Positions 42,846-55,671 of a stretch of 64,000 nt of DNA are shown piece by piece. Every line of letters begins with the position of its first letter. Positions within the stretch are counted from its first letter, which is position 1. The notes under the pieces are model-generated. The model was given only the letters and a program-made list of their open reading frames with translations. It was not told where the DNA came from and ran no database searches. This stretch comes from Rhipicephalus microplus (lineage: Eukaryota > Arthropoda > Arachnida > Ixodida > Ixodidae): positions 66,070,556 through 66,134,555 of the forward strand of contig NC_134709.1 in the NCBI RefSeq assembly GCF_043290135.1, given 5' to 3'. Both the position numbers and the translations under genes were made by a program.

Positions 42846-45800
42846 TTGTTTAGAAAAAAATTATTTAGAGCATGTACAGAACACAAAGGCGTCATACCAT
42901 TCCAGTAAGAGGGCACATACACTTCGGCACATCTATGTTTCACGACTAACATCACTACGTTACAGTGAAGACATTTGATCGCATATACATGACAATGTTG
43001 GCATATATGTACACAAGAACTCAATGCGATATCATGATACAATGGTATAACGATACAATAGATGCAATGAAACACAACATGTAACAAATATAACACCAAA
43101 TCGGTCGAAAAAATAGTTGCATCCTTTCATCTTCAACCTTGACGAAAGGGCACGACCAATGCAGCAGAAACTCCTGCTCCCCGAGGAAGAAAAGCTCCTC
43201 GGAGAGGAACGCGAGTATTTCTCGTAGCATTCTCCCCCGCATCGGCCACAAAGCACGCCGGCGGCAATTGGCAGCTACGGCCTCACATCCGTTTCTCCAA
43301 AGGCTGAAGAGCCCCACAACTATTAAAAGAGCAGAGAAGTGGCCGTGCGGAAATTGGCCGTTGGACACGAACGTTCGCACACCCTGTCCCTGAAAACCAA
43401 CATGAACCGCACGCCAAAAAAGGCTGGAGACCACACATTCAATCGTCGCGTGCTGATTGGTTTCCACCATGACGCAGTTGTGGCAAGTGGAAGTGCGAAC
43501 CACCTGCCACCGCTGCATCTGATATCGCGTGGGTAGAAAACCCCAGCCTAACCGCCAGACAAAGTCTCTGAGATGCCCTGGCAACACTGCTGCAGTTATT
43601 GGTTTCCAAGCGTGGTTGATTATAGATTGACGATGCTGGGGCATCAAGGGCTGTAGAAGGGCGGCCAGCGTGTACACCACTTCAGAATCGGTCACCTCTA
43701 TCTCTGGGCACGTAGCTTCCAAACTTCGGTGAAATGCCAGAAAGGCTCGATACAAAGATGGTAATTCAGTTTATTGGGGAGCTTGCTAAATTTGGCTAGC
43801 TGGCAGGAAGACACGTAGTGATGGCCCCTGATGGTAGCGAGCCAGTGTCTGAGCGGGCGTGCCATCATTGCTTAGTATTCGCAATAGAGTGCGGAGGCAC
43901 AGTGTAGAAGCCGTGACGGAAACGTCGGGGAATGCAAAACCGCTTTGATCTCGCGATTGAGCTAACACCGGACGAGATAACAATTTTGTGCCACCAGACC
44001 AAAAAATTGAACTGATGCAGCTCTGCACTTTCCTGCAGACGTGGAGTGGTGTTTACCAGAATGGCAAAGGTACCGAAATTTTCCGAGGTACACCATGTGA
44101 TTTAAGTATCGGCGTTCCAAGAGGGGGAATTCGAAGTGCCTGGCTGCTTTGCTATCACTTTGAAGAGATTGTACAACGAATGACCAGATGCTATCCTGTG
44201 CACCAAATGCAGTTGACGTAACTCCGAGTATTGCAATGTTAGGAGGCCACTGTAAAGGTGACGTGATGTTGATACGACCACTGGGCTTGCCAATGAAAAA
44301 ATACTGGCTTTTAGAAAAGTTTAACGTTGCACCGGAGATAATGCCGAAATGATGCAAAGTATCAAGGGCATGCTGCAGCGACTGTTCATTAGGTACATAT
44401 AAAGTAATGTCATCTGCATATGCAGTGACTTCTACTGAGTGTTACTGGGTAGGGGTAAGCCTCTAATCTGCGGGTGACGTTCAACGGCCTCTAAGAAGGG
44501 TTCTATTGCAAGGATAAATAACAATAGGGAGAGGGGACACTTTTGACGGACCCCACGCATGACTTTAAATGGGTGAATCTCACGGGAATCTACGTAAAGA
44601 TTACTTTCCGAATTAGTGTACATCGCGTGGATGAGGTCAATGAACTTATCCGGGAATCCGAATGCGTGTAAAATACTTAGTATGTAGCCATGTTCTATGA
44701 AGTCAAGAGTTTTCTCCTGATCTAAGGAAACCAATAGACCTTCCGAACATCGGCTAGTGGTGTATTGAATGATGGCACACGCATTAACCACGTATGGGTG
44801 TGTATTTGTCGGCCCGAAACAGAGAAACCAGGTGGGGAGTGATCAATGTTGCAAGAGATGGACTGATTCCGCGCACCAAAATGTGTGACAAGAGCTTGTA
44901 ATCTACATTGAGCACGGTAATAGGGCGCCAATCTTCTGATCACGTGGACATTGGGTCTTTCTTGGGAACTAGTGTTATACGGCCTTTGTGGGAAGAAGTT
45001 GGAAGGGTAATATTTCGGAAACACTTGCGTATGACGCGTGACATAATAGAAGCAATGATAGGCCAGAACTGTACATAAAACTCTGCAGGGAGTCCATCAG
45101 GCCCTGGGGCCGAACCCTTTTTTATTGCGTCTAATGCCGCCCTTTATTTTGTCATCGGACGGCAGGGATAGCAGAACGTCATGAGACATGTTGGAATCAT
45201 CTGGTAAGTCTTTTTGCAGTGGATGCGAAGAAACGGATCCTGGGTAACTGACACTATACCAACAGATTGAGCCATTGACTGAAAGTGTTGAGTGAATGCC
45301 TGAAAGTCGCGCGTACCCGCAGCAGCTGGCGCGGTAAGTTTAGCGAGTGGGCAGGCGAGCCAGGTGGACGAAGCAGAGCTCTGCGTTCATACCATAGCAC
45401 CTCAGGGTGCGCACACGGTGCACTTCTACAGCGCCAAGCTGCAGCCGAGAGCGAAGAAGCGCGCATAGTACGTTGGTACCGTTCGACGAGCTCCTCTTGC
45501 CATTCCCGCATTACGGGGGAAGGGCTGGGATCACGGCGGACATTGCGTATTTTTTGGATTAACAATGACGCAGCCTTCGACATACAGGTGCGAAGTCCCC
45601 TGTCCGACGCACTGCAATGATGGCGCCACTGTTCTTTGAGGTGATCCCAATCAGCTATATCCGCCCCAATGAGCGATGCGCGTAACGCTCGAAACAATTT
45701 ATCCGTAGACTGAGAGTCCTGGAGGACGCGGCAATCGAGACGCCATGATCTGTGAATCGCTGGCGTCCCCGCTGGCAGGTGGAAAGAGAGCATAACCAGT

Positions 45801-46437
45801 TGATAGTCACTAATGTACACTGGTGTCGGTGGCAATGACATTACCCTGGTGTCGTGAACGTAGGTAATGAGACCGGGGGATGCGTACACGCGATCATTCT
45901 GCTGCTCGACGCCAAGTATAGGCATAATTGCTGCCATGTACACTTTCACGAATGTCACTGAATGCCAATTGCTGCACTAGACGTTTGAGTTCTCTGGCAT
46001 TCCAGTTTGACTGGCTGCGACCCGGACCTCGAACGTCTGCGTGTGAGTCTAAGACACAATTGAAATCCCCTAAAAGTACCACGTGCTGTGAATTTCAAAG
46101 GAACGCATCAAGAGATTGGAAGAACGCATCAGAGTTCACGGGCGCCGCTGGGGAATACACGGCAACAAACCTTATTCTTAACAAAAAAAGGTGCAGTCCA
46201 ACGCCAGCACACGTCTCAAGGCATCGAAGCAAACATGATGGTCACGCAAAAGACCTCGGTTAAAAATGATGACTCTGACGCCAGTGTAACGCGTGCTGGC
46301 GTACGAAAAAAAACAATCAACATTGAATGTGCGCTTGAAAGCGAGTACATCAGGAAGCTTGAAAAAATTTGTTTCTTGCACGAACGGCAAACCACAGTGC
46401 ACTGAACGCGCGAGAGCCAATACCTCAGTCTGTTTTA
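42846..46437 (-). pseudogene. Tx1-clade LINE copy A, ORF2 (endonuclease and reverse transcriptase), degraded
   Basis: On the minus strand: endonuclease pieces (46420-45254) with FVQETNFFKLPDVLAFKR and LGDFNCVLDSHADVRGPG; RT pieces (45120-43960) with GVRQKCPLSLLLFILAIEP and a YADD box near 44412-44424; and a C-terminal zinc-finger/connector (43755-43021) with HLRDFVWRLGWGFLPTRYQ and C-x2-C...H...C. Many stops and frameshifts. The protein matches copy B (49726-53189) throughout. The 3' end 'aataatttttttctaaa' (minus) resembles that of copy B. It is cut at 46437 by an unrelated repeat. Confidence 0.85.
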
Positions 46438-47578
46438 GAGGCGAAGCTCCTTAAAGTGGCACCTGTTCGTCCCTCGTAGTAGTCGTAGTCGTTGTTGTAG
46501 TCTGTAACCAGTCTTACATTTTGACACTGCAAGGTGGTGCTGGTGAGAAATTTCTCCTGTGCGTTGTTGAACAATCAAAAATTCGCGGCATGCGCGTTAA
46601 CTAAAAGCCGAATTTTCTTGTCTCTCATTCACCATTAGCAGCCATTGGCATGTACATTGAGCACTAGTAGTATAAAACTAGTATAGTGAATTCGAGGTAG
46701 TTAAAGGTGGGAAGTAGATACAAAGTGCAAGCCATAAGAAAGTAAAAGCCGAATTCTCCTGTCTCTCATTCCCCATTAGCAGCCATTGGCATGTACATTG
46801 AACACTATCTGACAAGAAAGGATTGCTACGTTCTACTCGCTGGGCGTAACCTCCTTGGTTTTAGAAAGGTTTAGTGAGCGTTGGGCCGCAGTGCCATGAA
46901 TACAGTGAACTAGTATATACCATGAACTCGAGGTGGTTAAAGGTGGGAAGTAGACACGAAGCGCAAGCCGTAAGAAAGTGTGCGTGCGCCACCTCTCGTT
47001 TAGTCCTTGGAATGTCTGCAGGGTGGCGGTGCTTCTATATGGGGAATATATGATGAAAAGATGCGAGATGGTGGTATTTGGAGTGTTGAATAGATGGACG
47101 AACGGACACACAGACAGATGCATGGATGGAGGCACGGATGGCTGCATGGACAGATGGACGCACGGATGGACCTCTCGTTTTGTCTTCGGAATTTCCGCTA
47201 GATGGTGGTGCTTCCGTATGGGGAATATATGATGAAAAGATGCAAGATGGTGGTACTTTGAGTGTTGAATAGATGGACGAACGGTCACACAGAAAGATGC
47301 ATGGATGGATGCATAGATGGCTGCACGGATGGATGGACGCAAGGGCGGATGCATGGACGAACGCAGGGATGGACGCACAGTTGGACGTGCGGATGCACGA
47401 AAAGACACGCGCACGGATGGGCGGATTGACGCAAGGACGGTCACACAGACGGACGCATGGCTAGATGAAAGCAAGAACGAATGGACGGACGGATGCTTTG
47501 CCCCACTCTCCATCATTCACCCCGTGGATATTCTGCCATTTTTTGTGGATTGCGGAACCTTGAACGTTAAAAGTAATA
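46437..47578. repeat. 1-kb repeat family, copy 1, with minisatellite tail
   Basis: Starts 'gaggcgaagctcctta' and the 'cgtccctcgtag' run. It then has two related 200-240-bp subunits (each with 'cattagcagccattggcatg' and 'gggaagtaga') and a variable array of 'ggatgcacgga'/'ggacgcac' units. Copy 2 at 57190-58205 has the same order. Frames across it (RPSVRPSLRSS and so on) are repeat products. No function known. Confidence 0.75.
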
Positions 47579-47788
47579 ACGTCTAGACCACGAGCCATGG
47601 GAAAAATTAAAACGTAATATAGAATCACACAAATGCAGGGGTACCTTTAGCAGGCACGGGAGCCGGTGCCCCGGGAGCGGCTATACGTCTAGACCACGAG
47701 CCATGGGGAAAATTAAAACGTAATATAGAATCACACAAATGCAGGGGTACCTTTAGCAGGCACGGGAGCCGGTGCCCCGGGAGCGGCT
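47579..47788. repeat. 106-bp tandem duplication
   Basis: The unit 'acgtctagaccacgagccat...gagcggct' occurs at 47579-47682 and 47685-47788, almost identical. It lies at the end of the ORF1 remnant of a Tx1-type element. Confidence 0.9.
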
Positions 47789-49062
47789 GAGTCATTTTTT
47801 ACGGCCAGGTGATCCACCGGAGGCTCGGGGCTTCCACGACCACGTCGAAGTCTGCAGGGGACTTCTGTCTCTGTTAGGGGCTTCTGAGTCACTAGCAGAT
47901 ATCCGGTGGCATTTGGCGTCCGGGTTCTTGATCGAGGATGGTACAAAGGCGTCTACACAGTCCTGTCTTATGTCACTGGGGCTGGTGTCTTCGTCAATTT
48001 GTAAGAACACCTCACTTGTGGGACTGTCGGAGTCCTCAGAGATGCAGGCGTCGTCGTCTTGAGATGCAGACTCCCCATGACACCTGAACTTGTGGTAGAT
48101 TGAGCAGCCACGCGAGGAGCGTCAGATGCAATATTTCCATTTGAGACGCCTTCGTCACGCGGTACCTTGTCTTACGAGGGCTTAGCCTGCGATTCCTCAG
48201 AAATGGCTACAGGACGCGGGGAACTTGAGTTTTCAGAACGTGGAGTAATTACCAGGTCCAGAATCGTTGGGGACGCAGTGGGCGTTTGGTGCAGCGTCGC
48301 GATTGGCGCACCTTGGTCGTGGTCTTTTACCGCGGTTCCCGTTGACGAACCATCGCACCTGTTCTTAGACGGCGTCCCTGGCTGAAGTAGAGGGAAATCC
48401 TTGGACTCCGCCTCGGAATACGACGGCCTGATGGTGCAGGTGACGGTGGCATGCGGGTACCCACAATGGCGACACGGCAGCGAGCAGCCTTTCTCGTCGT
48501 GGCCATAAATGCCGCACCTTCCACAAAACGGAGCTGTGCAGTTCTTGCGGAAGTGCCCACTGCCTCGACATCGATGGCACACTCGCTGGATCTCTTTCTA
48601 GTCACAGGTCACTCGATGACCTAAGACGTTGAGGTAGTTGGGCACCGGTGATGATGCCTTCATTTCCATGCGAACGTATCGCGTACCAGTGGTCAAGGTT
48701 GGGTGAGATCCCATGACTCCTCAGGTTCTATGCATTACCTTCCCGTAGGGGGACAGTGCTTGTCCGAGGACTCCACTTGGGACGCGGCACGGCAGGAACA
48801 GAACAGTTACCTGGGTGACTTGAGGACTGAGGTGTATGATGGCGACGCGCTCTCCTCGGATGGTGAGGTGTGAAGCGTCCACGATTTGAGCCAGGGCGGC
48901 TTCGCTGTTTACGGTGACTTGATAATTCCGGCCTCTGAAGTGCTGGACACAGTAAACTTCTTCGATTCCTACGATTGAAGACGTCGCGTGAACGACGTCT
49001 CCAGGACTTGCCCCCTCAGGGACGATGACGTCGGTGGCTGGCTTGCCTTGATGGGCGCCCAC
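47700..49062 (-). pseudogene. Tx1-clade LINE ORF1 remnant (zinc-knuckle protein)
   Basis: Minus-strand frames encode the N-terminal part (GASPGDVVHATSSIVGIEEV, later LSPYGKV) and three CCHC-type knuckles: CHRCRGSGHFRKNC, CGRCGIYGHDEKGC and CRHCGYPHATVTC. At least two stops interrupt the frame. It is the counterpart of the better ORF1 at 53894-55354. With the ORF2 at 42846-46437 it may form one element (copy A) split by the repeat at 46437-47578, or it may be separate. Confidence 0.82.
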
Positions 49063-49242
49063 CAGCCTAAGGACGCCCTGAAACTTGCTGCTTAGCCCTC
49101 TGCCGATGGTCCAAATGCCACTATATGCCAGCGTACTCCTGTAGCTATCGGGTCAACAAAATACGGATTGCGCATCTTTACCATTCCTTTTACTATTCGC
49201 CTTTTGTGTTCACAAAAATGTTTAACGATTTCGAGTACTTCG

Positions 49243-49455
49243 TACTCAACCATGGGAAAGCACTGAGCCATCCCGCTAAAACCAAGGAGGTTACGCCCAG
49301 CGAGTTAGAACAGGGATGTTTATTGCAAACTGGTAACAACATTTCAGGTGAGTACAACTGTCTGGTGTAACAAAATTACTTCAGTGGCGTGTGCAAACAA
49401 GAAAACATAGACAGGTTGTAACACACAGCCCTTCAATATTCTCACAGGTCACACT
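49243..49455. repeat. 213-bp direct repeat, left copy, beside Tx1 copy B
   Basis: Same length as 55459-55671, with three substitutions seen and no gaps. The repeat starts 'tactcaaccatgggaaagc' and ends 'cacaggtcacact'. The 3' end of Tx1 copy B begins at the next base. Confidence 0.92.
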
Positions 49456-49725
49456 GTTTAGAAAAAATTTATTGCCACAAACGTCAATAATACTCAACAG
49501 AACATTTCCGTCTTAGGCATACTCTAACGATGATGACAAGACAGACGTCATTTACATGAACATGGACATGAGATGACGTTGAAAAAACATGTACATTCGA
49601 TGGTTCACACAAACACAACCACAAAATACTTCAAGGTAAACAAGAGACAAATAAAACATAAATATGTACATTTTGCATATTTACATGTTGGCATGCCATT
49701 TCTGCCGGCGCATCGACAGATCAGC

Positions 49726-52700
49726 CTACCAATACCAGGCCGGCCGAAAGACAAGTTTCACTCGTCCATCATAGACCGACACAAAAGGGCAAGACCAGTG
49801 CCGAAGAAATTCCTCTTCACCGAGGAAGAAGAGCTTCTCCGACAAAAAAGACAGCAGCTCCGAGTACAATCGTTCTAGGATCGGGTAGAGCGCGCGGCGG
49901 CGGCGGCCCGCTGCAACCGCCTCGCAGCGGTTGCACCAGAGGCAGAAAGCGCCGGCAACAATGAGAAGACAAGCGAAGCGGCCTCGCGAACAACGCCCAG
50001 AAGAAACGAAGCGATTTACTCTGAGGCAGTGAAATCCGGCATGTATGGCTCTCCAAAAAACGCGAGCAATGATACAATGCCTCAGAAAATGCTGATTTGT
50101 TTCCCGAAGGGAGCAGTTCGGACATGTTGCTGACTGGACTATTCTCCACCTTTCGAGGCGGTCGAGAGTGGGAAGTACACCCCATCCCAGGCGCCACATG
50201 AAGTCCCGAAGGTGTCCAGGCAGAAAAGAAGCCGTTAAGGAGCTCCAAGACACTCGTCTAGAGCGAGCACGGCGGGCTGGCGGGACCAACGGAAGCAACA
50301 AAGCAGCAGTTGTCTCAAATATGTGGTTGTTCAAAACATCTATGCCAGGACAGCTCGACTTGACATGGCGAAAAAATGCAACAGTTGTTGCATAAAACGC
50401 AGGAAGTGTTATTGACTGTGGCCCCCTGTTAAGTTGCACATTAGGCATCAAATGGCGAAGGTGAGTACCCAGAAAGTAATATGCAAGCGTTCGTGCGGGA
50501 GATTCCTCCCCTTGCACTAGGCGCAAAAGGAAACGCAGTGCCAGCAGCCGACAGCGTATGGACACTGAAGGGAAAGCAAAGCCTCCTTGAGCACGCTGCT
50601 GTCCCAGTGCCGTGCGAGAGACCAACTCAGTGCCACCTGACCAAAAAAAGGAACACAAAGCAGACTGCAGTGATCGCACGATACGTAAAGATGGTTGTAC
50701 GACGTGAGAAAGGTACCAAATGCGACCGCAAAATACAGTCTGCGCAAGGTACCTCCGCTCAAGAAGCGGGAAGTCAAAATCCCGTGCATCCTGAATTTTC
50801 AGTCTTACTTCCTCGAGAGCGTTTAACCAAACAGATTCGCAAATGCCGTAGTGGTTGTATGAAATACCTAAAATACGAAGGGACGCGGCCGGCTGAATGG
50901 GAACACCGGCGCTAAGCCTGGAGTTTGGAGAGCCAATGAAGAAATACCGGGATTTGGAGATGTTCAACGCTGCACCTGAAATGTCGCCATACTGGGAAAA
51001 TACATGCAGGCTGCGTGAAAGGCTATCTTCATCTGAAAGGTACAAGGTTATATCATCAGCGAAAGCTGTGACTTTCACGACACTGCTACCAGGAAGCGCA
51101 AGACCCCGGACACGTGAATCCGCGTCAAGAGCACGCAAGTATGGCTCAAGGCTGAGGAGAAATAGCACAGGATACAATGGACATCCCTGACGGACCCCAC
51201 GTGTTATGGAAAAGGCAGCACTTTCCCAACCATCCAGAACTAGTGTGCTTTTCAGACCAGTGTACGTATTTTTAATCATTTCCACAAACGAATGAGAAAA
51301 GCCGAAGGCTGTGAGCACATTAAAGATATACGCGTGCTCTAGTCGGTCAAACGCTTTTTCTTGGTTCAAAGACACAAGGATACCACGTGCAGATCGTGAC
51401 AAAGTATAAGCTATGATATCCCGTGTGGTATATGACAAGCTGTGTATTTCTCGTCCAAGCACTGATGAAGTCTGGTGATGACCTATTAGGGTGTTCAACA
51501 GACCCCTCAAACGTTGAACGGCTACCGCCGCGAATATCTTATAGTCAACGTTGAGGAGCGTGATAGGTCTCCAATCTTCAGGATTAACAGAGGAAGCATC
51601 ACCCTTTGGAATAAGCACAATGCGTCCATCTCGAAAACTTGATGGAAAGACACCGTCCTCGTAGCATCGCCGGATTACCGCGGTAAATGTAGCACCAATC
51701 TCATCCCAAAATGTCAAGTAAAACTCAACAGGTAAACCGTCTGGCCATGGGGCCGTTCCACGTTTCATAGATTTCAGTGCCGCCTTTACCTCTTCAGCCG
51801 ATGGAGGGATGTGCAGGCAATCCGCAGCTTCTTGAGAAATACGGGGCAAACTTCTAAGCATTGGCGGTGTTTCATCACAGTTAGTCCGCATGGCCGAACA
51901 CGACATTGCTTCAAAATGCGCCAAGAAAACAGATCAATCACGCGTAGAAAGCGGCTGCGCAGGTGGTATTTGTGCTGTCATAGAGACAGGTGGCTCTGAT
52001 TGCCCAAAAAGGAATGTCTCGCGTAGAGCAGCACCTCGGGATGTGCACATGGGTTGTGTCTACAGCGACATGCTGCTGCCGCCAGGGACGAAGCAGCAGT
52101 CAAGCGCTGAAAGCGTTCACGCAGTTCACGCTGCCACGCTCGCATCAGAGGAGAAGGCGTCTCGGCGCGCAAAGCAATGCGTAACTTCATCGCGGTATCA
52201 GCAAGCTCTTCAGAAACGCGTCGACGAAGCGAACGCCCCTCTACTGCGCAGCGCAGGCGCCACTGTGTTTTAAGCGCATCCCAATCTTCAGGACCAGACG
52301 CCGTGAGCGACACACGTATTGCGCGTGACAAATCTGATCTTGAGCGCGCGTCCTGCAGGACGCGAACATCAAGACGCCATGGCTTTTCTGGAAAAGAAAA
52401 TGGAACTTCGAGCTTCAAGACAATAGGTCGATGATCAGATACGTACACAGGAGAAGGTGGGAAGGACGGAACGCATAAATCAGAGACAAACGCCTCTAAC
52501 GCTCGTGGGATATAAGCCCGGTCGAGCCTGCTGGAGGATCGTCCACGTCGCCATGTCCAAACAAAGGTATTTCCGTGCACTACATTGTGCGCGTCTAGTA
52601 ATGAAAAGTGGTGGACAAGGTGGCGAAGCTCGCGTGAATTCCAAGCAGACCGGCCCCAGCCAGGACCTTGTACATCGGTTCGCGTATTTAGAACGCAGTT

Positions 52701-53189
52701 GAAGTCGCCAATCAAAATGACATCACGACCGTCAAGAAAAAACACATCCAGGTCTCTAAAAAAGTCATTAGACTGTCCAGCTTGCGCTGGCCCATACACA
52801 CACAGTATCCTTAATCTGAAAGAAAAGTAGCTACAGTCTAAAGCCAAAACCCTGCCCACGCCATCCTAAAAAGCATGATGATCCCTTAATAGAGCTCGGT
52901 TAAAAATAATAATACCTACTCCCATAAAACGAGATGTAGCAAAAGAGAAATAACAATCTAGGTTGAACTTTCGTTTAAAAGCAAGCACGTCGGATAGCGA
53001 GAAAAAATTTGTTTCCTGGAGGCACAAAACATCAAAATTTGCAGCGCGGGCGACACTAATCACTTCAGCCTGCTTTGCCGGACTGCGAAAACCCTGAACG
53101 TTCAATGAAATAATATGCAGTGTAGTAGCCATATTAAAAAAATTGCCCGCCGCTTCCCTCGGGGGAACACTGAGGAGGATGCGGAGCAT
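49726..53189 (-). pseudogene. Tx1-type ORF2: endonuclease, reverse transcriptase, C-terminal zinc finger
   Basis: From the ATG at 53189 (or the in-frame ATG near 53129) the endonuclease reads HIISLNVQGFRSPAKQ, CLQETNFFSLSDVLAFK, ILIGDFNCVL, SSRLDRAYIP and YVSDHRPIVL. One in-frame stop at 52866 and one frame change between about 51980 and 51925 break it. The RT block then runs 732 codons without a stop: DGRIVLIPKGD, VSLNQEKAFDRLEHAYI, ITRGVRQGCPLYPVLFLLSL, AFADDITLYLSDEDS (FADD at 51052-51063). It ends with a CCHC-type finger, CPNCSLRETNQHFLRHC. The QEKAFDR and GVRQGCPL wording is that of the Tx1 clade of L1-like LINEs. Confidence 0.9.
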
Positions 53190-53893
53190 ATAATTGGTTA
53201 ACGGGGTGTTAAAGTGCGACTTACTTGGGTCGATGGCTAAATTGGTTAACGTGGTTGTGAAATGGGGTGTTAAATTGCGACTTACTTGGGTCGATGGCTA
53301 AATTGGTTAACGTGGTTGTAGGAGGGGGTGTTAAATGAGTGAACACGTACACACGTATGCGAAAGGGCGGCGCTGGTCGAAGGGACGTCGATCATTGTGT
53401 TTGTGGATTCGTTGGAATTCATTTCACCGCGACCTTGGACGTCGACGCGCCGTACAAACCAACCGACGAGCGGCAACTGAGCGAGCGAGCGCCGACCTTG
53501 AGTATATATACAGCTCGACGGCGCATGCACTGTCAGCTGTTGAATGTTCTCGAAGCGCGACGCCACATGCGCGTCCACTGGAGAATCAGGAGAATTGTAG
53601 ATGTCGAACGCGGTGTGTAGAGGAGGAAGGGTGCACAGATGGTGGAGGAGTGAAGCACGCGCGGTGTGTAGAGGAGGAAGGGATGCACAGATGGTGGAAG
53701 AGTGGGCGACGGCGCGACGGCGCATGCGCGTGCGTCAGCTGTCGAATGTTCGAGAAGCGGTGCGGACGGCGCGGATGGCGCACTACAAGGCGCGAGTATA
53801 AGATGCTTCCGCATCTAAAAGTAAAGACTAACCTGGACGCATAGTTCTAGACGGTGTCCTGGAAAGTGTCCAGGGGACACTTGCTCGACCAAA

Positions 53894-55354
53894 TTACAAC
53901 GCACTGTTCGACCCTCCAGAAGAGGGTCGAGGTTTTTTGGACCGTTGGGATTTACCACGGCCATCACTGCGTTCATCGGAGCAAGAGCTGGAAGTGTGCC
54001 CTCGCTTTGTTTCACGTGGAGCTCCCATTTCAACGTCAAAATCGGCAAGGCTAGACAGTCCGATGCTACTATCCAGTCCCAGGCTGAAGCCGTCTTTCGA
54101 AGACGTGTCCTGAGGAGGTAGGGACTGAGCCGCCGGCAAGCTTGGATCCACATTCTTGATGCTGGCAGCACTGTCCGCGTCTCGGCAGTCCCGTGTAGGC
54201 ACCCTTTGTGTGGACGATTTTTTACGTGTACGACGCGATGTCGAAATGGTCGGAGCGGCCGCAACAGAAGAGGCTGTGGTGTTTTCGCCACTGTTTTCCA
54301 AAATAACAGGGGTCGTAGGGCCAACTCCAACAGCAGCAGCCTGATAACTGGGGTCATTTGTGCACTGAACATCAAGTGGCGTCAAAGAAGAGACGCCGAC
54401 GCCGTTTTCAGGGCAGTGCGTTGCGTCTTTCGAAGCGCATGGTTCCTGCACCAGCGGGGAGGCCGACGCGCCAAGCGTCGCATCGACAATCGCGCTTTCG
54501 TTGTGTGCTTCGTTTGAAGGAACTTGTAGGGGTGAGGACAGCACAGCGTTGGTGACCTCCTCTGCGTCCCCCAAGTCGGTAGTTGGTTCAGTTGCAGGTG
54601 TCAGTGGTGGAAAATCACCGGCGGCAGCGTCTGAGTAAGAGCGGCGGACAGGGCAAACCACAGTTGGGTGGCCGTCCCCGCAGCGTCGTCATGGGCGGTC
54701 ACATCCTTCATTAACGTGACCATGCACACCGCAGCGACCACAATACGGTGTTGTGCACTGGGCTCGTAGATGGTCCCCTGAGCCGCATCTTCGACATACA
54801 CGCTGGAGACCACGGTAGTCAAACGTAGCACGGTGACCGGAGATGCGCAGGTAGTTCGGCACAGAATTAGCGGCGTTCATCTCCATTCGAACATACCGCG
54901 TTCCAGTGAGTACGCCGCGTCGCCCGCTCAACAAACCACTGGTGACAGTGAGCACCTTGCCATATGGGGATAACGCTTGGACGAGAGCTTCGTTTGAGAC
55001 GAACGATGGCAGGAACAGGCAGGCGACGTTGGTCACTTGTGGGCCAACGGGAACGACTTGAACACGCTCGCCGCCAATCACCAGGCAGCCAGCATTGACG
55101 ATTAGAGACATGGAGGCCATGCTCTTAACAGTGACTTGGAAGTTTCGAGCTCCCTGATGCTGCACGCAGTATACCTCTGAGAGGCCGACTATTGAGGCCG
55201 TCGCATCAACGACGGTCTCTGCACTAGTCCCCGTAGGGACAACAACGTCGAAGACAAGCGCCTTCGAAGGCGTCCAAGACGCGACGGGCACCATGACTCG
55301 TACTGACGGACGCCCCTGACGTAAAACGATCAGGGACGTCCTTAGCACTTGCAA
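53894..55354 (-). pseudogene. Tx1-type ORF1 with three zinc knuckles, one internal stop
   Basis: About 486 codons on the minus strand, broken once by a TGA at 54689-54691. The first codon of the open frame is TTG; the first in-frame ATG is near 55294. The N-terminal half includes VVDATASIVGLSEVYCVQH and LSPYGKVLTVTSG. Knuckles: CRRCGSGDHLRAQC, CGRCGVHGHVNEGC, and a third (RRCGDGHPTVVC) whose first cysteine is where the stop now stands. The C-terminal half is a long Ser/Pro/Ala-rich tail ending in a basic RGKSQRSKKPRPSS segment. It probably coats element RNA. Confidence 0.85.
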
Positions 55355-55382
55355 ACAGAGGCGAAGCTACGTCTACGTCGCA

Positions 55383-55403
55383 TTTTTATTATTATTAATA
55401 TTA

Positions 55404-55454
<51 letters not shown>

Positions 55455-55455
55455 T
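55383..55455. repeat. ATT microsatellite at the 5' border of Tx1 copy B
   Basis: A run of ATT/TTA units between the element's 5' end and the right copy of the 213-bp direct repeat. Confidence 0.95.
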
Positions 55456-55458
55456 TAT

Positions 55459-55671
55459 TACTCAACCATGGGAAAGCACTGAGCCATCCCGCTAAAACCA
55501 AGGAGGTTACGCCCAGCGAGTTAGAACAGGGAGGTTTATTGCAAACTGGTAACAACATTTCAGGTGAGTACAACTGTCTGGTGTAACAAAATCACTTCAG
55601 TGGCGTGTACAAACAAGAAAACATAGACAGGTTGTAACACACAGCCCTTCAATATTCTCACAGGTCACACT
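55459..55671. repeat. 213-bp direct repeat, right copy
   Basis: Matches 49243-49455 over the full 213 bp with three substitutions seen. It is followed by unrelated sequence ('tagtgttagatggc') that would have continued the left copy before the insertion. Confidence 0.92.

Larger units (their letters stand above)
49456..55380 (-). mobile_element. Tx1-clade LINE copy B, near full length
   Basis: Minus-strand element of about 5.9 kb with ORF1 (55354-53894), a 0.7-kb inter-ORF region with its own tandem repeats (53215-53338 duplicated 65-bp unit; 53600-53720 'gtgtagaggaggaaggg' units), ORF2 (53189-49726) and a 3' end with AATAAA but no poly(A). An (ATT)n run (55383-55455) lies at its 5' border. 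The 213-bp direct repeats enclose the whole. Confidence 0.85.

Noticed and set aside
46833..47516. Minus-strand frame of 227 codons rich in RPSVRPS-like units
   Set aside because: Product of the minisatellite tail of the 1-kb repeat family; the same shadow appears at 57648-58516.
53335..53844. 169-codon plus-strand frame between ORF1 and ORF2 of Tx1 copy B
   Set aside because: Antisense to the element and spans its internal tandem repeats; no domain recognised.
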